A DNA stretch of 64,000 nt from Allosaccharopolyspora coralli. GTDB taxonomy: Bacteria; Actinomycetota; Actinomycetes; Mycobacteriales; Pseudonocardiaceae. Positions 55,101 to 63,632 of this stretch are shown here, one piece after another. Every line of letters begins with the position of its first letter. Position 1 is the stretch's first letter. The notes below the pieces were generated by a model that was not told the origin of the DNA, ran no database searches, and saw only the letters and a list, made by a program, of their open reading frames with translations. The DNA lies in assembly GCF_009664835.1 (NCBI RefSeq), contig NZ_CP045929.1:2046001-2110000 (forward strand), given 5' to 3'. Both the position numbers and the translations under genes were made by a program.

Positions 55101-56066
55101 TCAACCGAGGAACCGGCGCAGCACCTCGGCGAAGGCGTCCGGATTTTGTTCCGGTGCGTAGTGCCCGGCGTCCGGAATCGCTTCGGCCCGAACCGACGTG
55201 CCTGCCCGCTGCAGACTGGTCGCTACGCTCTCCGGCATTCCGGATGCACCGTCGACGGCCAGCCCCGGCATCGGCACCCTTGCGGCACGTCGGTTCGCCG
55301 CCGCGTCCGCAGGCAACGTCCGGTAGAGCCGCAGCGCGGCGGCCGTGCGCTCGGGTTGCGAGTAGACGCGCACGTAGTCCTCGAATGCCGGGGACGACAA
55401 CACTTCCGGCGTGGCGATGAACCGCGTGAGGAACCCACGCGGATCGGAGGTGATCGCCCGCTGTGCCTGTTCGGGCCGCGTCATGAACCAGCGCAGATGC
55501 GGGAGCCCGTTCTGGCCGGGTGGCGGGTCGATCAGTGTCTGCAAGCCGTACCCGGGTAAGAGCGCGCCTGCGACGGCCAGGTGGGACGTCTCCTGCGGGA
55601 AGGTGCGCGCATAGGCGTAGGCGACCATGCCGCCCATGTCGTGCCCGGTCATGGCCACCGGGCCGAGGTTCAGCTGCCGGACGAGACCGTGGACGGTGCG
55701 CGCGAGGCTGGTCTTGTCCATGCCCCGCTGTCCAGTTCCTGCGGTACTGGACGAACAGCCCATCGCCGGTAGGTCCACGGCGAGAACCCGGTGTTCGGCG
55801 CGCAAGGCGGCCATCACACCGCGCCATGCCTGCCATGTCTCGGGGAAGCCGTGCAGCAGCACGACCGGCGGGCCCTCTCCGCCGACGACGTAGTGCAACC
55901 GGTCTTCGCCCACCTGCGCGTGGGCGTGTTCGAAACCGTCCGGTGCCACACCGCAGCCCGGTTCCTCCTCGGCGGGTGGGGCGGCGCACGCTGCGACCGC
56001 CAGCAGGATCACGAGGATCGCTGCCGGCACGGGCAGACGTCGAGGAACCACGCCTCCAGGGTCCAC
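55101..56066 (-). CDS. Exported alpha/beta-hydrolase (epoxide-hydrolase-like lipoprotein)
   Basis: Protein of 321 residues. The N-terminus has Arg-Arg before a hydrophobic stretch and a lipobox VAAC with Cys27, so it is probably a lipoprotein outside the membrane. The hydrolase fold follows: HGFPETW oxyanion region, nucleophile Asp in GHDMGGM (epoxide hydrolase/dehalogenase type, not Ser) and His in PDAGHYAPEQNP. Such enzymes open epoxides or remove halogens. The GTG at 56066 includes the full signal region. Exported family members are less common than cytoplasmic ones. Confidence 0.85.
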   Translation of the reverse strand: MDPGGVVPRRLPVPAAILVILLAVAACAAPPAEEEPGCGVAPDGFEHAHAQVGEDRLHYVVGGEGPPVVLLHGFPETWQAWRGVMAALRAEHRVLAVDLPAMGCSSSTAGTGQRGMDKTSLARTVHGLVRQLNLGPVAMTGHDMGGMVAYAYARTFPQETSHLAVAGALLPGYGLQTLIDPPPGQNGLPHLRWFMTRPEQAQRAITSDPRGFLTRFIATPEVLSSPAFEDYVRVYSQPERTAAALRLYRTLPADAAANRRAARVPMPGLAVDGASGMPESVATSLQRAGTSVRAEAIPDAGHYAPEQNPDAFAEVLRRFLG

Positions 56067-56142
56067 TCGATGCGGGCGCGGTGCTCGCGCGCGACTCGAT
56101 CAATCGAGGTCACCGAGGGAGAGCACGAGAGTGGCTCTAAAA

Positions 56143-56186
56143 TTCCGTAAATGGAGTTCGTACGGAAGAATACGGACTGATACGGT
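56143..56186 (+). promoter_or_regulatory. Candidate autoregulatory operator: phased TACGG repeats over the promoter
   Basis: TACGGAAGAA, TACGGACTGA and TACGGTAATA begin at 56161, 56171 and 56181, a 10-bp phase. An inverted copy TTCCGTA (56143-56149) faces TACGGAA (56161-56167) across an 11-bp gap. The third repeat overlaps the -10 hexamer TACGGT (56181-56186), which lies 7 nt before ATG 56194. The gene downstream encodes a DNA-binding protein. Confidence 0.6.
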
Positions 56187-56193
56187 AATACAC

Positions 56194-56649
56194 ATGCGCG
56201 ACGACATGCTCTCCGTCGAGGATGTTGCCGGCCGACTGGGGCTGCACGTGCGGACGGTGCGCACCTACGTGCGGGACGGGCGACTGAAGGCCGTCCGCAT
56301 CGGCAAGCAGTATCGAATCGCGGAGTCGGATCTCGACGCGTTCCTCGGGAAAACCGGCGACGCGAGCGCCGAGCACTCCGCGACCCGTCGGCGTCACGTC
56401 GACGTCTCCAGTGTCGTGGACGTCGACGGCGTCGACGCCCACGACGCAGGGCGGTTGAGCAGATTGCTCGCCAGTGCGATCGCCCATCGGCGGGACGGGG
56501 ACGAGCCGTTGCGGCTGGAGACCGTGTACGACGAGCACCGCTCGCGGCTCAAGATCGTCATCGTCGGTGGAGCGGACACGACCAGGGAGGTGCTCGGTCT
56601 GATCAGTGCGATGATCGACAGCACGGGACAGGAGAAGCAGGATGCTTGA
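56194..56649 (+). CDS. Excisionase/MerR-type helix-turn-helix DNA-binding protein
   Basis: Protein of 151 residues. The N-terminal winged-helix (LSVEDVAGRLGLHVRTVRTY, then GRLKAVRIGKQYRI, DLDAFL) is the excisionase/BldC-like type. The C-terminal half (VDVSSVVDVDGVDAHDAGRL to ISAMIDSTGQ) is a separate domain I do not recognise; it may sense a signal. The ATG at 56194 is chosen because the phased repeats and a -10 hexamer lie just upstream; the frame is open to 56131. It overlaps the DUF4180 gene by 8 bases, so the two are cotranscribed. No phage genes are near. Confidence 0.8.
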   Translation: MRDDMLSVEDVAGRLGLHVRTVRTYVRDGRLKAVRIGKQYRIAESDLDAFLGKTGDASAEHSATRRRHVDVSSVVDVDGVDAHDAGRLSRLLASAIAHRRDGDEPLRLETVYDEHRSRLKIVIVGGADTTREVLGLISAMIDSTGQEKQDA

Positions 56650-57025
56650 GACGCTTCACGGTGTGGCCGTTTACCACTGCTCGCCCGAAGGCGAGGCGCT
56701 GGCGACCGAACGCGACGCGACCGACGTGCTCGGCGAGGTGTACCTGGACAATCCCGACCTGCTCGCGATCCCGGCCGCGCGATTGACGGGCGATTTCTTC
56801 CGGCTGGAGAGCGGGGTCGCCGGGGCGCTCACGCAGAAGTTCGTGCAGTACGGCCTGCGGGTGGCTGTTCTCGGCGACGTCTCCGCGCACCTTGAGGCGA
56901 GTGAGGCGTTCGCGGCCTACGTCCGGGAGTGCAACCGGGGACGGCAGGTGTGGTTCCTCGCCGACCGTGCCGAACTCGTCCGCAAGCTCGGCGACACCAC
57001 CGGCACCGCGCGCCCGACCGGCTGA
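56642..57025 (+). CDS. DUF4180 protein
   Basis: Protein of 127 residues of the DUF4180 family. It starts with YHCSPEGEALATERDATDVL and has AIPAARLTGDFFRLESGVAG in the middle, the most conserved part of the family. The reading frame begins before the stop of the DNA-binding gene, so the two are translationally coupled. DUF4180 proteins are often paired with regulators of various types. No enzyme motif is visible to me. The partnership suggests that the DNA-binding protein controls or senses with it. Confidence 0.85.
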   Translation: MLETLHGVAVYHCSPEGEALATERDATDVLGEVYLDNPDLLAIPAARLTGDFFRLESGVAGALTQKFVQYGLRVAVLGDVSAHLEASEAFAAYVRECNRGRQVWFLADRAELVRKLGDTTGTARPTG

Positions 57026-57035
57026 CGCCAGCGGC

Positions 57036-57090
57036 GGGGAGAACTGGCGCAGACCGGCCACGAAACCACCAACGCAGATCACTCCGCGCA
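57036..57090. repeat. Short dispersed repeat near convergent genes (copy 1)
   Basis: GAACTGGCGCAGAC and CCACCAACGCAGATCACTCC with GCGCACC resemble 63560-63605. It reaches into the end of the exonuclease gene. Confidence 0.5.
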
Positions 57091-58068
57091 CCCTCTCGTG
57101 ACCGTGACGGTCGTCAACGCGGTCACCAGACGGTCGATGGTGCCCCCGAGCCCCCACTCGTCCTGGAGCCGGTGCACCCGGTCCAGGTCAGGGGAGTGGG
57201 GAACGCTGTCGCCGTCGCGGTCGAGGACGACGGGCGCGTCGCGGACGACTTCGACCACCGACGGCGCCACGGCCAGGTAGTCCTGTGCGGACAGCAGGTT
57301 CGCGCGCGCTTTCGGTGCGATGTGGCGCGTGTCGAGCCGCGCGGCTTCCCGAAGTGCGGGCAGTGAGCCGAACTGCGTGATGAGCTTCGCGGCTGTCTTC
57401 TCCCCGATGCCGGCCACGCCGGGCAAACCGTCCGACGGGTCGCCACGCAGGATGGCCATCTCGGCATAGGCAGCGCCCGCGCGACTCGCGTCGAGGGCGT
57501 ACTTCTCGGCGAGCTCGACGGTGCCGAAGTCCTGCATCTTGGCGATGCCCGCGCCGACGTAGAGCACGCGTGTCGTCGTCGGCTCGTCGCGAACCAGCTG
57601 GAAGAGGTCGCGATCGCCGGTCACGACCTCGACAGGATCACGTCGCTCCCGGTCGGCGAGCGTGCCGATCACGTCGTCGGCCTCGAACCCCTCCGCCTCG
57701 GCCGTGGTGACGCCGAGCGCGTCGAGTAAGTCGAGCACGATCGGAATCTGGGGGCTGAGCGTGTCCGGGACCTCTTCGGCGTCCGGATCGCCTTCGGGGT
57801 TCTCCTCGGCGACCCGGTGCGCCTTGTACGAGGGAAGGGCGTCGACCCGGAACTGCGGGCGCCAGTCGTTGTCCAGGCACGCCACGATGCGGCTCGGACG
57901 TCGGTCGGTGACGAGCTTCGCGAGCATGTCGCAGAAACCCCGCACCGCGTTCACCGGCGTCCCGTCCGGCGCCGTCAGAGAGTCGGGCAGGGCGAAGTAC
58001 GAGCGGAACCACAGTCCGGCGGAGTCGATCAGCATCACAGGTCCGGTCACGGCTGTACAGCCTGTCAT
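57079..58068 (-). CDS. 5'-3' exonuclease (FEN-like)
   Basis: Protein of 329 residues resembling the 5'-3' exonuclease domain of DNA polymerase I as a stand-alone enzyme (probable Rv2090 counterpart). The N-terminal VMLIDSAGLWFRSYFA supplies the first metal-binding Asp, and VACLDNDWRPQFRVDALPSY, EAEGFEADDVIGTLADRE and VVTGDRDLFQL follow with further acidic residues. GVAGIGEKTAAKLITQFGSL is the helix-hairpin-helix region. ATG 58068 is the most upstream plausible start; a later ATG or GTG near VMLIDSAG is possible. It may process RNA primers or flaps. Confidence 0.9.
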   Translation of the reverse strand: MTGCTAVTGPVMLIDSAGLWFRSYFALPDSLTAPDGTPVNAVRGFCDMLAKLVTDRRPSRIVACLDNDWRPQFRVDALPSYKAHRVAEENPEGDPDAEEVPDTLSPQIPIVLDLLDALGVTTAEAEGFEADDVIGTLADRERRDPVEVVTGDRDLFQLVRDEPTTTRVLYVGAGIAKMQDFGTVELAEKYALDASRAGAAYAEMAILRGDPSDGLPGVAGIGEKTAAKLITQFGSLPALREAARLDTRHIAPKARANLLSAQDYLAVAPSVVEVVRDAPVVLDRDGDSVPHSPDLDRVHRLQDEWGLGGTIDRLVTALTTVTVTRGCAE

Positions 58069-58102
58069 GTCGCACCGACATCCGCGCGGACGTGGCCGTT
58101 CG

Positions 58103-59755
58103 TCAGCCGAGTGCTGCCCGCGCGGCCTCACGCGCCTGCTCGGCGCCGGGCGTCGAGATCGCACTCCGCGCCGCGTGTTCCCATTCGTGCCGGGCGTGCT
58201 GGGTGATCCGGCTACCCACGGCCGGGATCGCCGAGGCCGCCATGGACACGCTCGTGACGCCGAGCCCGACCAGGACACCCGCCAGCACGGGATCGGCCGC
58301 GGCCTCCCCGCAGACGCCCACCGGCTTGCCCGTGTCGCGCCCGGCTTTGCCGAGCATCTCGACGAGCCGGAGCAGCGCGGGCTGCCACGGGTCGTTGAGA
58401 GTGGCGAGGGCGCCGAGCATGCGGTCGGCGGCGAAGGTGTACTGCGCAAGATCGTTGGTGCCGACGCTGACGAAGTCGACAGCGTCGAGGATCTCTCGCG
58501 CGTGCAACGCGGCGGCAGGGACCTCGATCATCACTCCGGCGCGGTTCAGCCCGGCGGCGCGCGCCCGTTCGGCGAACGACGCGGCTTCGTCCGGTGTGGC
58601 GACCATGGGTGCCATCACCGAGACCTGCGCGCCGGTGTCGGACGCGGCCGCGGCGATGGCGTCGAGTTGCCTGCCCAGCAGGTGCGGGTGCTCGCCGGCC
58701 ACCCGCAGGCCCCGGACGCCGAGCGCGGGGTTCGGTTCAAATCCGGCGTGCAGGAACGGCATCGGCTTGTCGGCGCCCGCGTCGAGCGTCCGCACCACGA
58801 CGGGCAGCGCCGTTAGCGGACCCAGAACCGCCGCGTACGCGGCACGTTGCGCTTCGACCGTCGGTTCGTGGGCCGTGTCGAGGAAGCAGAACTCGGTCCG
58901 GAACAATCCCACACCGCCTGCACCTGCCGCGACGGCCGACGTCGCGTCGCCCGGGGAGCCGACGTTCGCCAGGACACCGACCGAGTGCCCGTCGGCCGTC
59001 CTGCCGACGCAGTCCCACTCCGCTGGGCGCTCGCGCACGGCCACGACGGTTGGCAGTGGTTCCGCGGAGGTGACGACCTCGCCGCTGTCGCCGTCCACCT
59101 CGACGGCCTGCGGGTCGGCGGCGAGCACGCCACGCGCGGCCACGATGGCGGGGATCCCGAGCGATCGCGCGAGAATCGCGGTGTGGCTGGTCGGCCCACC
59201 GTCCTCGGTGACCAGGGCGAGCACGAGCGCCGGGTCGAGGTCGGCGGTATCGGCAGGCGCGAGATCCCTGGCGATGAGAACACTCGGTTCCCGCAACACC
59301 GGCACACCGGGAACCGGTTGTCCGGTCAGCTCCGCGACGATCCGGTCGCGCACGTCCTCCACGTCTTTCACGCGCTCGGCGAGGTATCCGCCGGTCGCGC
59401 GCAGAGTCTCGCTGAAGCCGCTGGCCGCCTCGTGCACCGCGCTTTCGGCCGAGAGGGACTGCCAGTGCACGAGTTCTTCGGCCTGAGCCAGCAACGCCGG
59501 ATCGGCCGCCATCGCCGCCGTCGTCTCCAGCACGGCACGGGACTCGCCGGTGACCGATTCTGCCCGGTTCAGCAAGGCGCCGGACACCGCTTCGGCGGCT
59601 GGCCCGATCCGCGCGGCTTCCACCGCCGCGTCGGCGGGCGAGGTGGTCACCGACGGTGTCGCTGGTACCTCGACTGCGCGCGCGACGGGCCCCGAGGCCC
59701 GTCCCGAACTGACCCCGACGCCGTGCAGAACGGTCGTGGCCTGGGCCTGAGACAT
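58103..59755 (-). CDS. ptsI: Phosphoenolpyruvate--protein phosphotransferase (PTS enzyme I)
   Basis: Enzyme I takes phosphate from PEP and passes it to HPr, the first step of sugar uptake through the PTS. The 550-residue product has His191 in GGPTSHTAILA as the phosphorylated residue. VSVGTNDLAQYTFAADR and GVCGEAAADP (with the PEP-site Cys) mark the C-terminal PEP-binding domain. Here EI is encoded away from HPr but within the fructose gene set, on the opposite strand. The ATG at 59755 has a GAGGAG site. The region between it and the regulator gene is a shared promoter region. Confidence 0.95.
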   Translation of the reverse strand: MSQAQATTVLHGVGVSSGRASGPVARAVEVPATPSVTTSPADAAVEAARIGPAAEAVSGALLNRAESVTGESRAVLETTAAMAADPALLAQAEELVHWQSLSAESAVHEAASGFSETLRATGGYLAERVKDVEDVRDRIVAELTGQPVPGVPVLREPSVLIARDLAPADTADLDPALVLALVTEDGGPTSHTAILARSLGIPAIVAARGVLAADPQAVEVDGDSGEVVTSAEPLPTVVAVRERPAEWDCVGRTADGHSVGVLANVGSPGDATSAVAAGAGGVGLFRTEFCFLDTAHEPTVEAQRAAYAAVLGPLTALPVVVRTLDAGADKPMPFLHAGFEPNPALGVRGLRVAGEHPHLLGRQLDAIAAAASDTGAQVSVMAPMVATPDEAASFAERARAAGLNRAGVMIEVPAAALHAREILDAVDFVSVGTNDLAQYTFAADRMLGALATLNDPWQPALLRLVEMLGKAGRDTGKPVGVCGEAAADPVLAGVLVGLGVTSVSMAASAIPAVGSRITQHARHEWEHAARSAISTPGAEQAREAARAALG

Positions 59756-59922
59756 GTGAACTCCTCACTCGTGGATGCACTGGCCGCACGGGACCTCCCG
59801 CGTCGGCGGTGGCGGGGCAGAGGTCGTCGTCCGGCGTTTCCCGCGTCGTCACTCGCTCTTGACAATATGGCAACGAAGAGCAGAATCAGGCAATACCAAA
59901 CACGAACCGGAGGCAAACAGGC
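59756..59922. promoter_or_regulatory. Divergent promoter region between ptsI and the fructose regulator
   Basis: Both genes start away from this stretch. A TTGACA (59859-59864) is followed about 17-18 nt later by AGAATC, a weak -10 candidate for the regulator side; GGCAA occurs twice nearby. The AT-rich part from 59859 to 59910 is unusual for the window and probably holds the operator. No operator could be defined. Confidence 0.45.
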
Positions 59923-60684
59923 ATGTACGGCGCCGAACGTCAACAACTCCTCGCGCAGCAGGCGCGACGGGACGGCCGTGTCGACGTCATGGCCGCGTCG
60001 GTCGAGTTCGAGGTCGCGCCCGAGACGATCCGCCGCGACCTCGGCGTCCTCGAACGGCAGGGAGTTCTCCGGCGCGTCTACGGGGGAGCGATCCCCGTGG
60101 AGCGGCTCGATTTCGAACCGGGCGTGCCGCAGCGGGACCAGATCCACGCCGAGGCCAAGGAACGCATCGCGAAGGCGGCACTGGATCTGTTGCCCACGCA
60201 CGGCACCGTGCTGCTCGACGCGGGGACGACCACGAGCAGGTTCGCGAGCCTGCTGCCGACCGACCGGGAGTACACCGTCGTCACCAACTCGTTGCCGGCC
60301 GCGAGCATGCTCGCTCCGCGCGGCAACGTCACGGTTCACCTGCTCGGAGGGCGAGTCCGGGCGACGACACTCGCGGCGGTCGAGTCCTGGGCGCTCGACG
60401 TCCTCGACGGGCTCACTGTCGACATCGGATTCTTCGGCGCCAACGGCTATTCCGGCGAACGAGGATGCACCACCCCGGACGCCGCGGAAGCGGCGGTCAA
60501 GCGTGCGATGGTCCGGGCCTGCCGCCAGCGGGTGGTGCTCGCCGACCACAGCAAGTACGGCGACGACCAGTTCAGCCGCTTCGCCGCACTGTCCGAACTC
60601 GACGCACTCGTCACCGACGACGGCCTCGACCCGCAAGTGGCGGAGCTGCTCGGTGGCGGCGACATGGAACTGGTCCTCGCGTGA
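59923..60684 (+). CDS. DeoR-family transcriptional regulator of the fructose operon (FruR-like)
   Basis: DeoR-family repressor of 253 residues. The N-terminal helix-turn-helix (QQLLAQQARRDGRVDVMAAS, then VAPETIRRDLGVLERQG) is followed by the sugar-phosphate-sensing domain (LDAGTTTSRFASLLP, TDDGLDPQ near the end). Such regulators sense fructose-1-phosphate. The GTGA overlap with fruK and the PTS genes downstream make it the fructose regulator. Cognate operators are probably in the divergent region upstream. Autoregulation is likely but not shown. Confidence 0.92.
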   Translation: MYGAERQQLLAQQARRDGRVDVMAASVEFEVAPETIRRDLGVLERQGVLRRVYGGAIPVERLDFEPGVPQRDQIHAEAKERIAKAALDLLPTHGTVLLDAGTTTSRFASLLPTDREYTVVTNSLPAASMLAPRGNVTVHLLGGRVRATTLAAVESWALDVLDGLTVDIGFFGANGYSGERGCTTPDAAEAAVKRAMVRACRQRVVLADHSKYGDDQFSRFAALSELDALVTDDGLDPQVAELLGGGDMELVLA

Positions 60685-61625
60685 TCCTCACCGTGACCCC
60701 GAACCCGAGCCTGGACCGCACCATCTTGGTCGACGGGCTCGTCCCGGGTGCCGTGCACCGGACACGGCGCGCCCGCGTCGATCCGGGAGGCAAAGGCGTC
60801 AACGTGGCGCGGGCGGTGACCGCCGCCGGGGGTCGGACACTCGCCCTGCTCCCGGCGGGTGGCGCGGACGGCGAACGCCTCGCGGAGCTGCTCGCGGCGG
60901 AATCCGTGCCCGCCACGGAGGTCGAGACCGCGCAGCCGACCCGCAGCAACCTCGCGGTCGTCGAGGCAGACGGCACGACCAGCAAGTTCAACGATCCGGG
61001 CCCGGAACTGACGGCCACCGAACTCGCCGCCCTGAGCAGCAGGGTCACCGAACTCGCCACCGCGTCGGACTGGGTCGTGCTCTGCGGGAGCCTGCCGAGC
61101 GGATGCCCGGACGGCCTGCACGCCGACCTCGTCCTCGCGGCGCGCGAGGGCGGTGCGCGGGTGGCGGTCGACGCATCGGGGGCACCACTCGCGGCGGCAT
61201 GCCGGAACACGCCCGACGTGGTGAAGCCGAACCTGGCCGAACTGGGCGAATGGGCTGGCCGGCGCCTCGACAGCCTCGGCGATGTCCGTGACGCGGGTCA
61301 GGACCTGCGGTCCGCTGGGCCGCGATCGGTGCTGGTGAGTCTCGGCGAGCACGGTGCCCTGCTGCTCGACGACGCCGGTGCCTGGCACGCCACCAGTGAC
61401 GTCGACACCGTGCGCAGCACGGTCGGCGCAGGGGACGCGATGCTCGCCGGATTCCTACTCGGCGGCGGCACCGGATTGGCGGCGTTGCGTACGGCCGTCG
61501 CGTACGGGGCGGCGGCGGTGGGTCTGCCGGGCAGCCGGATGCCCTGGCCCGAACATCTGCGCACCGAGACCGTGCGCCTCAACGAACTGGACGAATCACT
61601 GAACCTGACGGGAGTCGCGGCATGA
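60681..61625 (+). CDS. fruK: 1-phosphofructokinase
   Basis: FruK phosphorylates fructose-1-phosphate to fructose-1,6-bisphosphate. The 314-residue PfkB-family protein has PNPSLDRTILVD at the start, GGKGVNVARA as the substrate loop and STVGAGDAMLAGFLLG near the C-terminus, with the catalytic Asp in GAGDA. GTG 60681 overlaps the regulator stop and the gene overlaps fruA-type EIIA as ATGA. It is the second gene of the fructose operon. Confidence 0.95.
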   Translation: MILTVTPNPSLDRTILVDGLVPGAVHRTRRARVDPGGKGVNVARAVTAAGGRTLALLPAGGADGERLAELLAAESVPATEVETAQPTRSNLAVVEADGTTSKFNDPGPELTATELAALSSRVTELATASDWVVLCGSLPSGCPDGLHADLVLAAREGGARVAVDASGAPLAAACRNTPDVVKPNLAELGEWAGRRLDSLGDVRDAGQDLRSAGPRSVLVSLGEHGALLLDDAGAWHATSDVDTVRSTVGAGDAMLAGFLLGGGTGLAALRTAVAYGAAAVGLPGSRMPWPEHLRTETVRLNELDESLNLTGVAA

Positions 61626-62074
61626 GCAGCGCACTGATCACCGCCGAACTGGTCGACCTCGACCTCGCCGCCGACGACAAGGACGCCGCCGTGCGTTCAC
61701 TGGCCGAGCGGGTCGCCGGGGCCGGCCGGGTCACCGACCTGGAGCAGTTCCTGACGGACGTGGCGGCGCGTGAGGAGCAGATGGCCACCGGCCTCGAGGG
61801 CGGTATCGGCATCCCGCACTGCCGCTCGGCGGCGGTCACCGAGCCGACCCTGGCCTTCGGTCGCAGCCGTACGGGAGTCGACTTCGGCGCCGAGGACGGT
61901 CCGGCGAAGCTGATCTTCCTCATCGCGGCACCCGAAGGCGGTGGCAGTGAGCACATGACCGTGCTCGCGGCACTCGCTCGCCGACTGGTCCGCGCCGACT
62001 TCAAGCAGACGTTGCTCGACGCCACCAGTTCGGCCGCCGTCGCCGACTACGTACACGAGGAGGTCGCGCCATGA
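61622..62074 (+). CDS. PTS fructose transporter subunit IIA
   Basis: EIIA of the fructose family, 150 residues, which takes phosphate from HPr. GIGIPHCRSAAV contains the active-site His. The flanking regions TDLEQFLTDVAAREEQMATG and PAKLIFLIAAPEGGGSEHM are family features. The gene is separate, as in several actinobacteria, and is overlapped at both ends (ATGA) by fruK and EIIBC genes. It is therefore the component linking HPr to EIIB. Confidence 0.93.
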   Translation: MSSALITAELVDLDLAADDKDAAVRSLAERVAGAGRVTDLEQFLTDVAAREEQMATGLEGGIGIPHCRSAAVTEPTLAFGRSRTGVDFGAEDGPAKLIFLIAAPEGGGSEHMTVLAALARRLVRADFKQTLLDATSSAAVADYVHEEVAP

Positions 62075-63552
62075 AGTTCGTTGCCGTGACCGCGTGCCCC
62101 ACCGGCATCGCGCACACCTACATGGCCGCCGAGGCTCTGGAGCAGGCGGCGAAGGACGCCGGGGACGAGATCTCCGTCGAAACCCAAGGTTCCGCGGGGT
62201 CGAACGCGCTGTCGGCCGCCGAGATCGCCGCCGCCGACGCGGTCGTCTTCGCCGCCGACGTCGGTGTCAGCGGGCGAGAACGGTTCGCGGGCAAACCGGT
62301 CGTCGACGCCACGGTGAAACAAGCCATCAACGACGCGGCAGGACTCGTCGAACAGGCTCGGGGCAAGGCAGGAACCGAACCGTCCACATCCGACGACGCT
62401 GATGAGCCTGCGCACGAATCGGGGCCCGAACTGGCCACGAAAGTCGCCGCGGGCACGGGAGCAGGTACCCGGTTGCGTCAATGGCTGATGACCGGCGTCA
62501 GCTACGTGATCCCGTTCGTGGCCGCGGGTGGCCTGCTCATCGCGCTGAGCTTCGCGCTCGGCGGTTTCCAGGTCACCGAGGCGCCGGACGTCACCGAACA
62601 GTTCGACCCGATGACCGTGGCGAGCTGGGCGGCACTGGCCAACCAGATCGGCTCCGCGGCCTTCGAGTTCCTGGTCCCGGTGCTCGCGGGATTCATCGCC
62701 TTCGCGATGGCCGACCGTCCCGCCATCGCGCCCGGCTTCGTCGGCGGCGCGGCTGCGGTCACCGTCGGTGCCGGGTTCCTCGGCGGTCTCGTCGCGGGCC
62801 TGCTCGCCGGTGCGGTCGTCGCGGCGCTGCGCCGGATCAAGGTGCCGCGCGCGGTGGCCGGGATCATGCCGGTGGTGGTGCTGCCGCTGGTCGGTTCGCT
62901 GGTCACGGGCGCACTGATGCTGGTCGCGATCGGCAAACCGATCGCGGTCGCGATGGACGGCCTCACCAACTGGCTCAACGGGCTCACCGGGGCGCACGCC
63001 GCGCTGCTCGGGCTCGTCCTCGGCGCGATGATCGCCTTCGACGTGGGTGGTCCGGTGAACAAGGTCGCCTACACCTTCGCCGTGGGTGGGCTCACGACCG
63101 GGAGCGACACCGCACTCGAGATCATGGCCGCGGTGATGGCCGCAGGAATGGTGCCGCCGCTGGCGCTCGCACTGGCCGCGACCGTGCGGCGTTCGTTGTT
63201 CAGCGCCGCGGAACGGGACAGTTCCCGGACCGCGTGGCTGCTCGGCGCCTCGTTCATCACCGAGGGCGCGATCCCGTTCGCGGCCGTCGATCCACTGCGC
63301 GTGATTCCGTCCATTGTGGCGGGTTCCGCGGTGACCGGTGCGCTGTCGATGACCTTCGGCGCGACGCTGCGCGCCCCGCACGGTGGACTGTTCGTGCTGC
63401 CGCTGGTCGGTCAGCCACTGCTCTACGGACTGGCGATTCTCGTCGGAGTGGCGGTGAGCGCGGTCGCAGTGGTGGCCGCGAAACACGCCACCCGCAGAGA
63501 CTCCACAGTGGATGAGAAACGAGAAGCGCCCGCTGCTGCGGTCGCTGCCTGA
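62071..63552 (+). CDS. fruA: PTS fructose transporter subunit IIBC
   Basis: Fructose-specific permease of 493 residues. The N-terminal EIIB domain has the phosphorylated Cys9 in AVTACPTGIAHTYMAAE. A ~40-residue linker leads to the EIIC membrane domain, which begins LRQWLMTGVSYVIPFVAAGG and has about eight hydrophobic helices. FDVGGPVNKVAYTFAVGGL is the substrate-binding motif and EGAIPFAAVDPLRVIPS the family loop. The N-terminal EIIA found in some homologues is separate here. The start overlaps the EIIA stop. Confidence 0.95.
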   Translation: MKFVAVTACPTGIAHTYMAAEALEQAAKDAGDEISVETQGSAGSNALSAAEIAAADAVVFAADVGVSGRERFAGKPVVDATVKQAINDAAGLVEQARGKAGTEPSTSDDADEPAHESGPELATKVAAGTGAGTRLRQWLMTGVSYVIPFVAAGGLLIALSFALGGFQVTEAPDVTEQFDPMTVASWAALANQIGSAAFEFLVPVLAGFIAFAMADRPAIAPGFVGGAAAVTVGAGFLGGLVAGLLAGAVVAALRRIKVPRAVAGIMPVVVLPLVGSLVTGALMLVAIGKPIAVAMDGLTNWLNGLTGAHAALLGLVLGAMIAFDVGGPVNKVAYTFAVGGLTTGSDTALEIMAAVMAAGMVPPLALALAATVRRSLFSAAERDSSRTAWLLGASFITEGAIPFAAVDPLRVIPSIVAGSAVTGALSMTFGATLRAPHGGLFVLPLVGQPLLYGLAILVGVAVSAVAVVAAKHATRRDSTVDEKREAPAAAVAA

Positions 63553-63559
63553 AGACAGG

Positions 63560-63605
63560 GAAAAGAACTCGCCGCAGAACCCAACGCAGATCAACCCGCG
63601 CACCT
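63560..63605. repeat. Short dispersed repeat (copy 2) between fruA and the HPr gene
   Basis: AAAAGAACTCGCCGCAGAAC and CCAACGCAGATCAACCCGCG with GCACC resemble 57036-57090. It lies just after the fruA stop and before the HPr gene's ribosome site. Confidence 0.5.
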
Positions 63606-63632
63606 GTGAGAACGGACCCCGAAGGAGGAGTC

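Noticed and set aside
56194-56649. Prophage or integrative element excisionase
   Set aside because: The winged helix is of the excisionase type, but there is no integrase, no attachment repeat and no tRNA nearby; the DUF4180 partner fits a chromosomal regulator.
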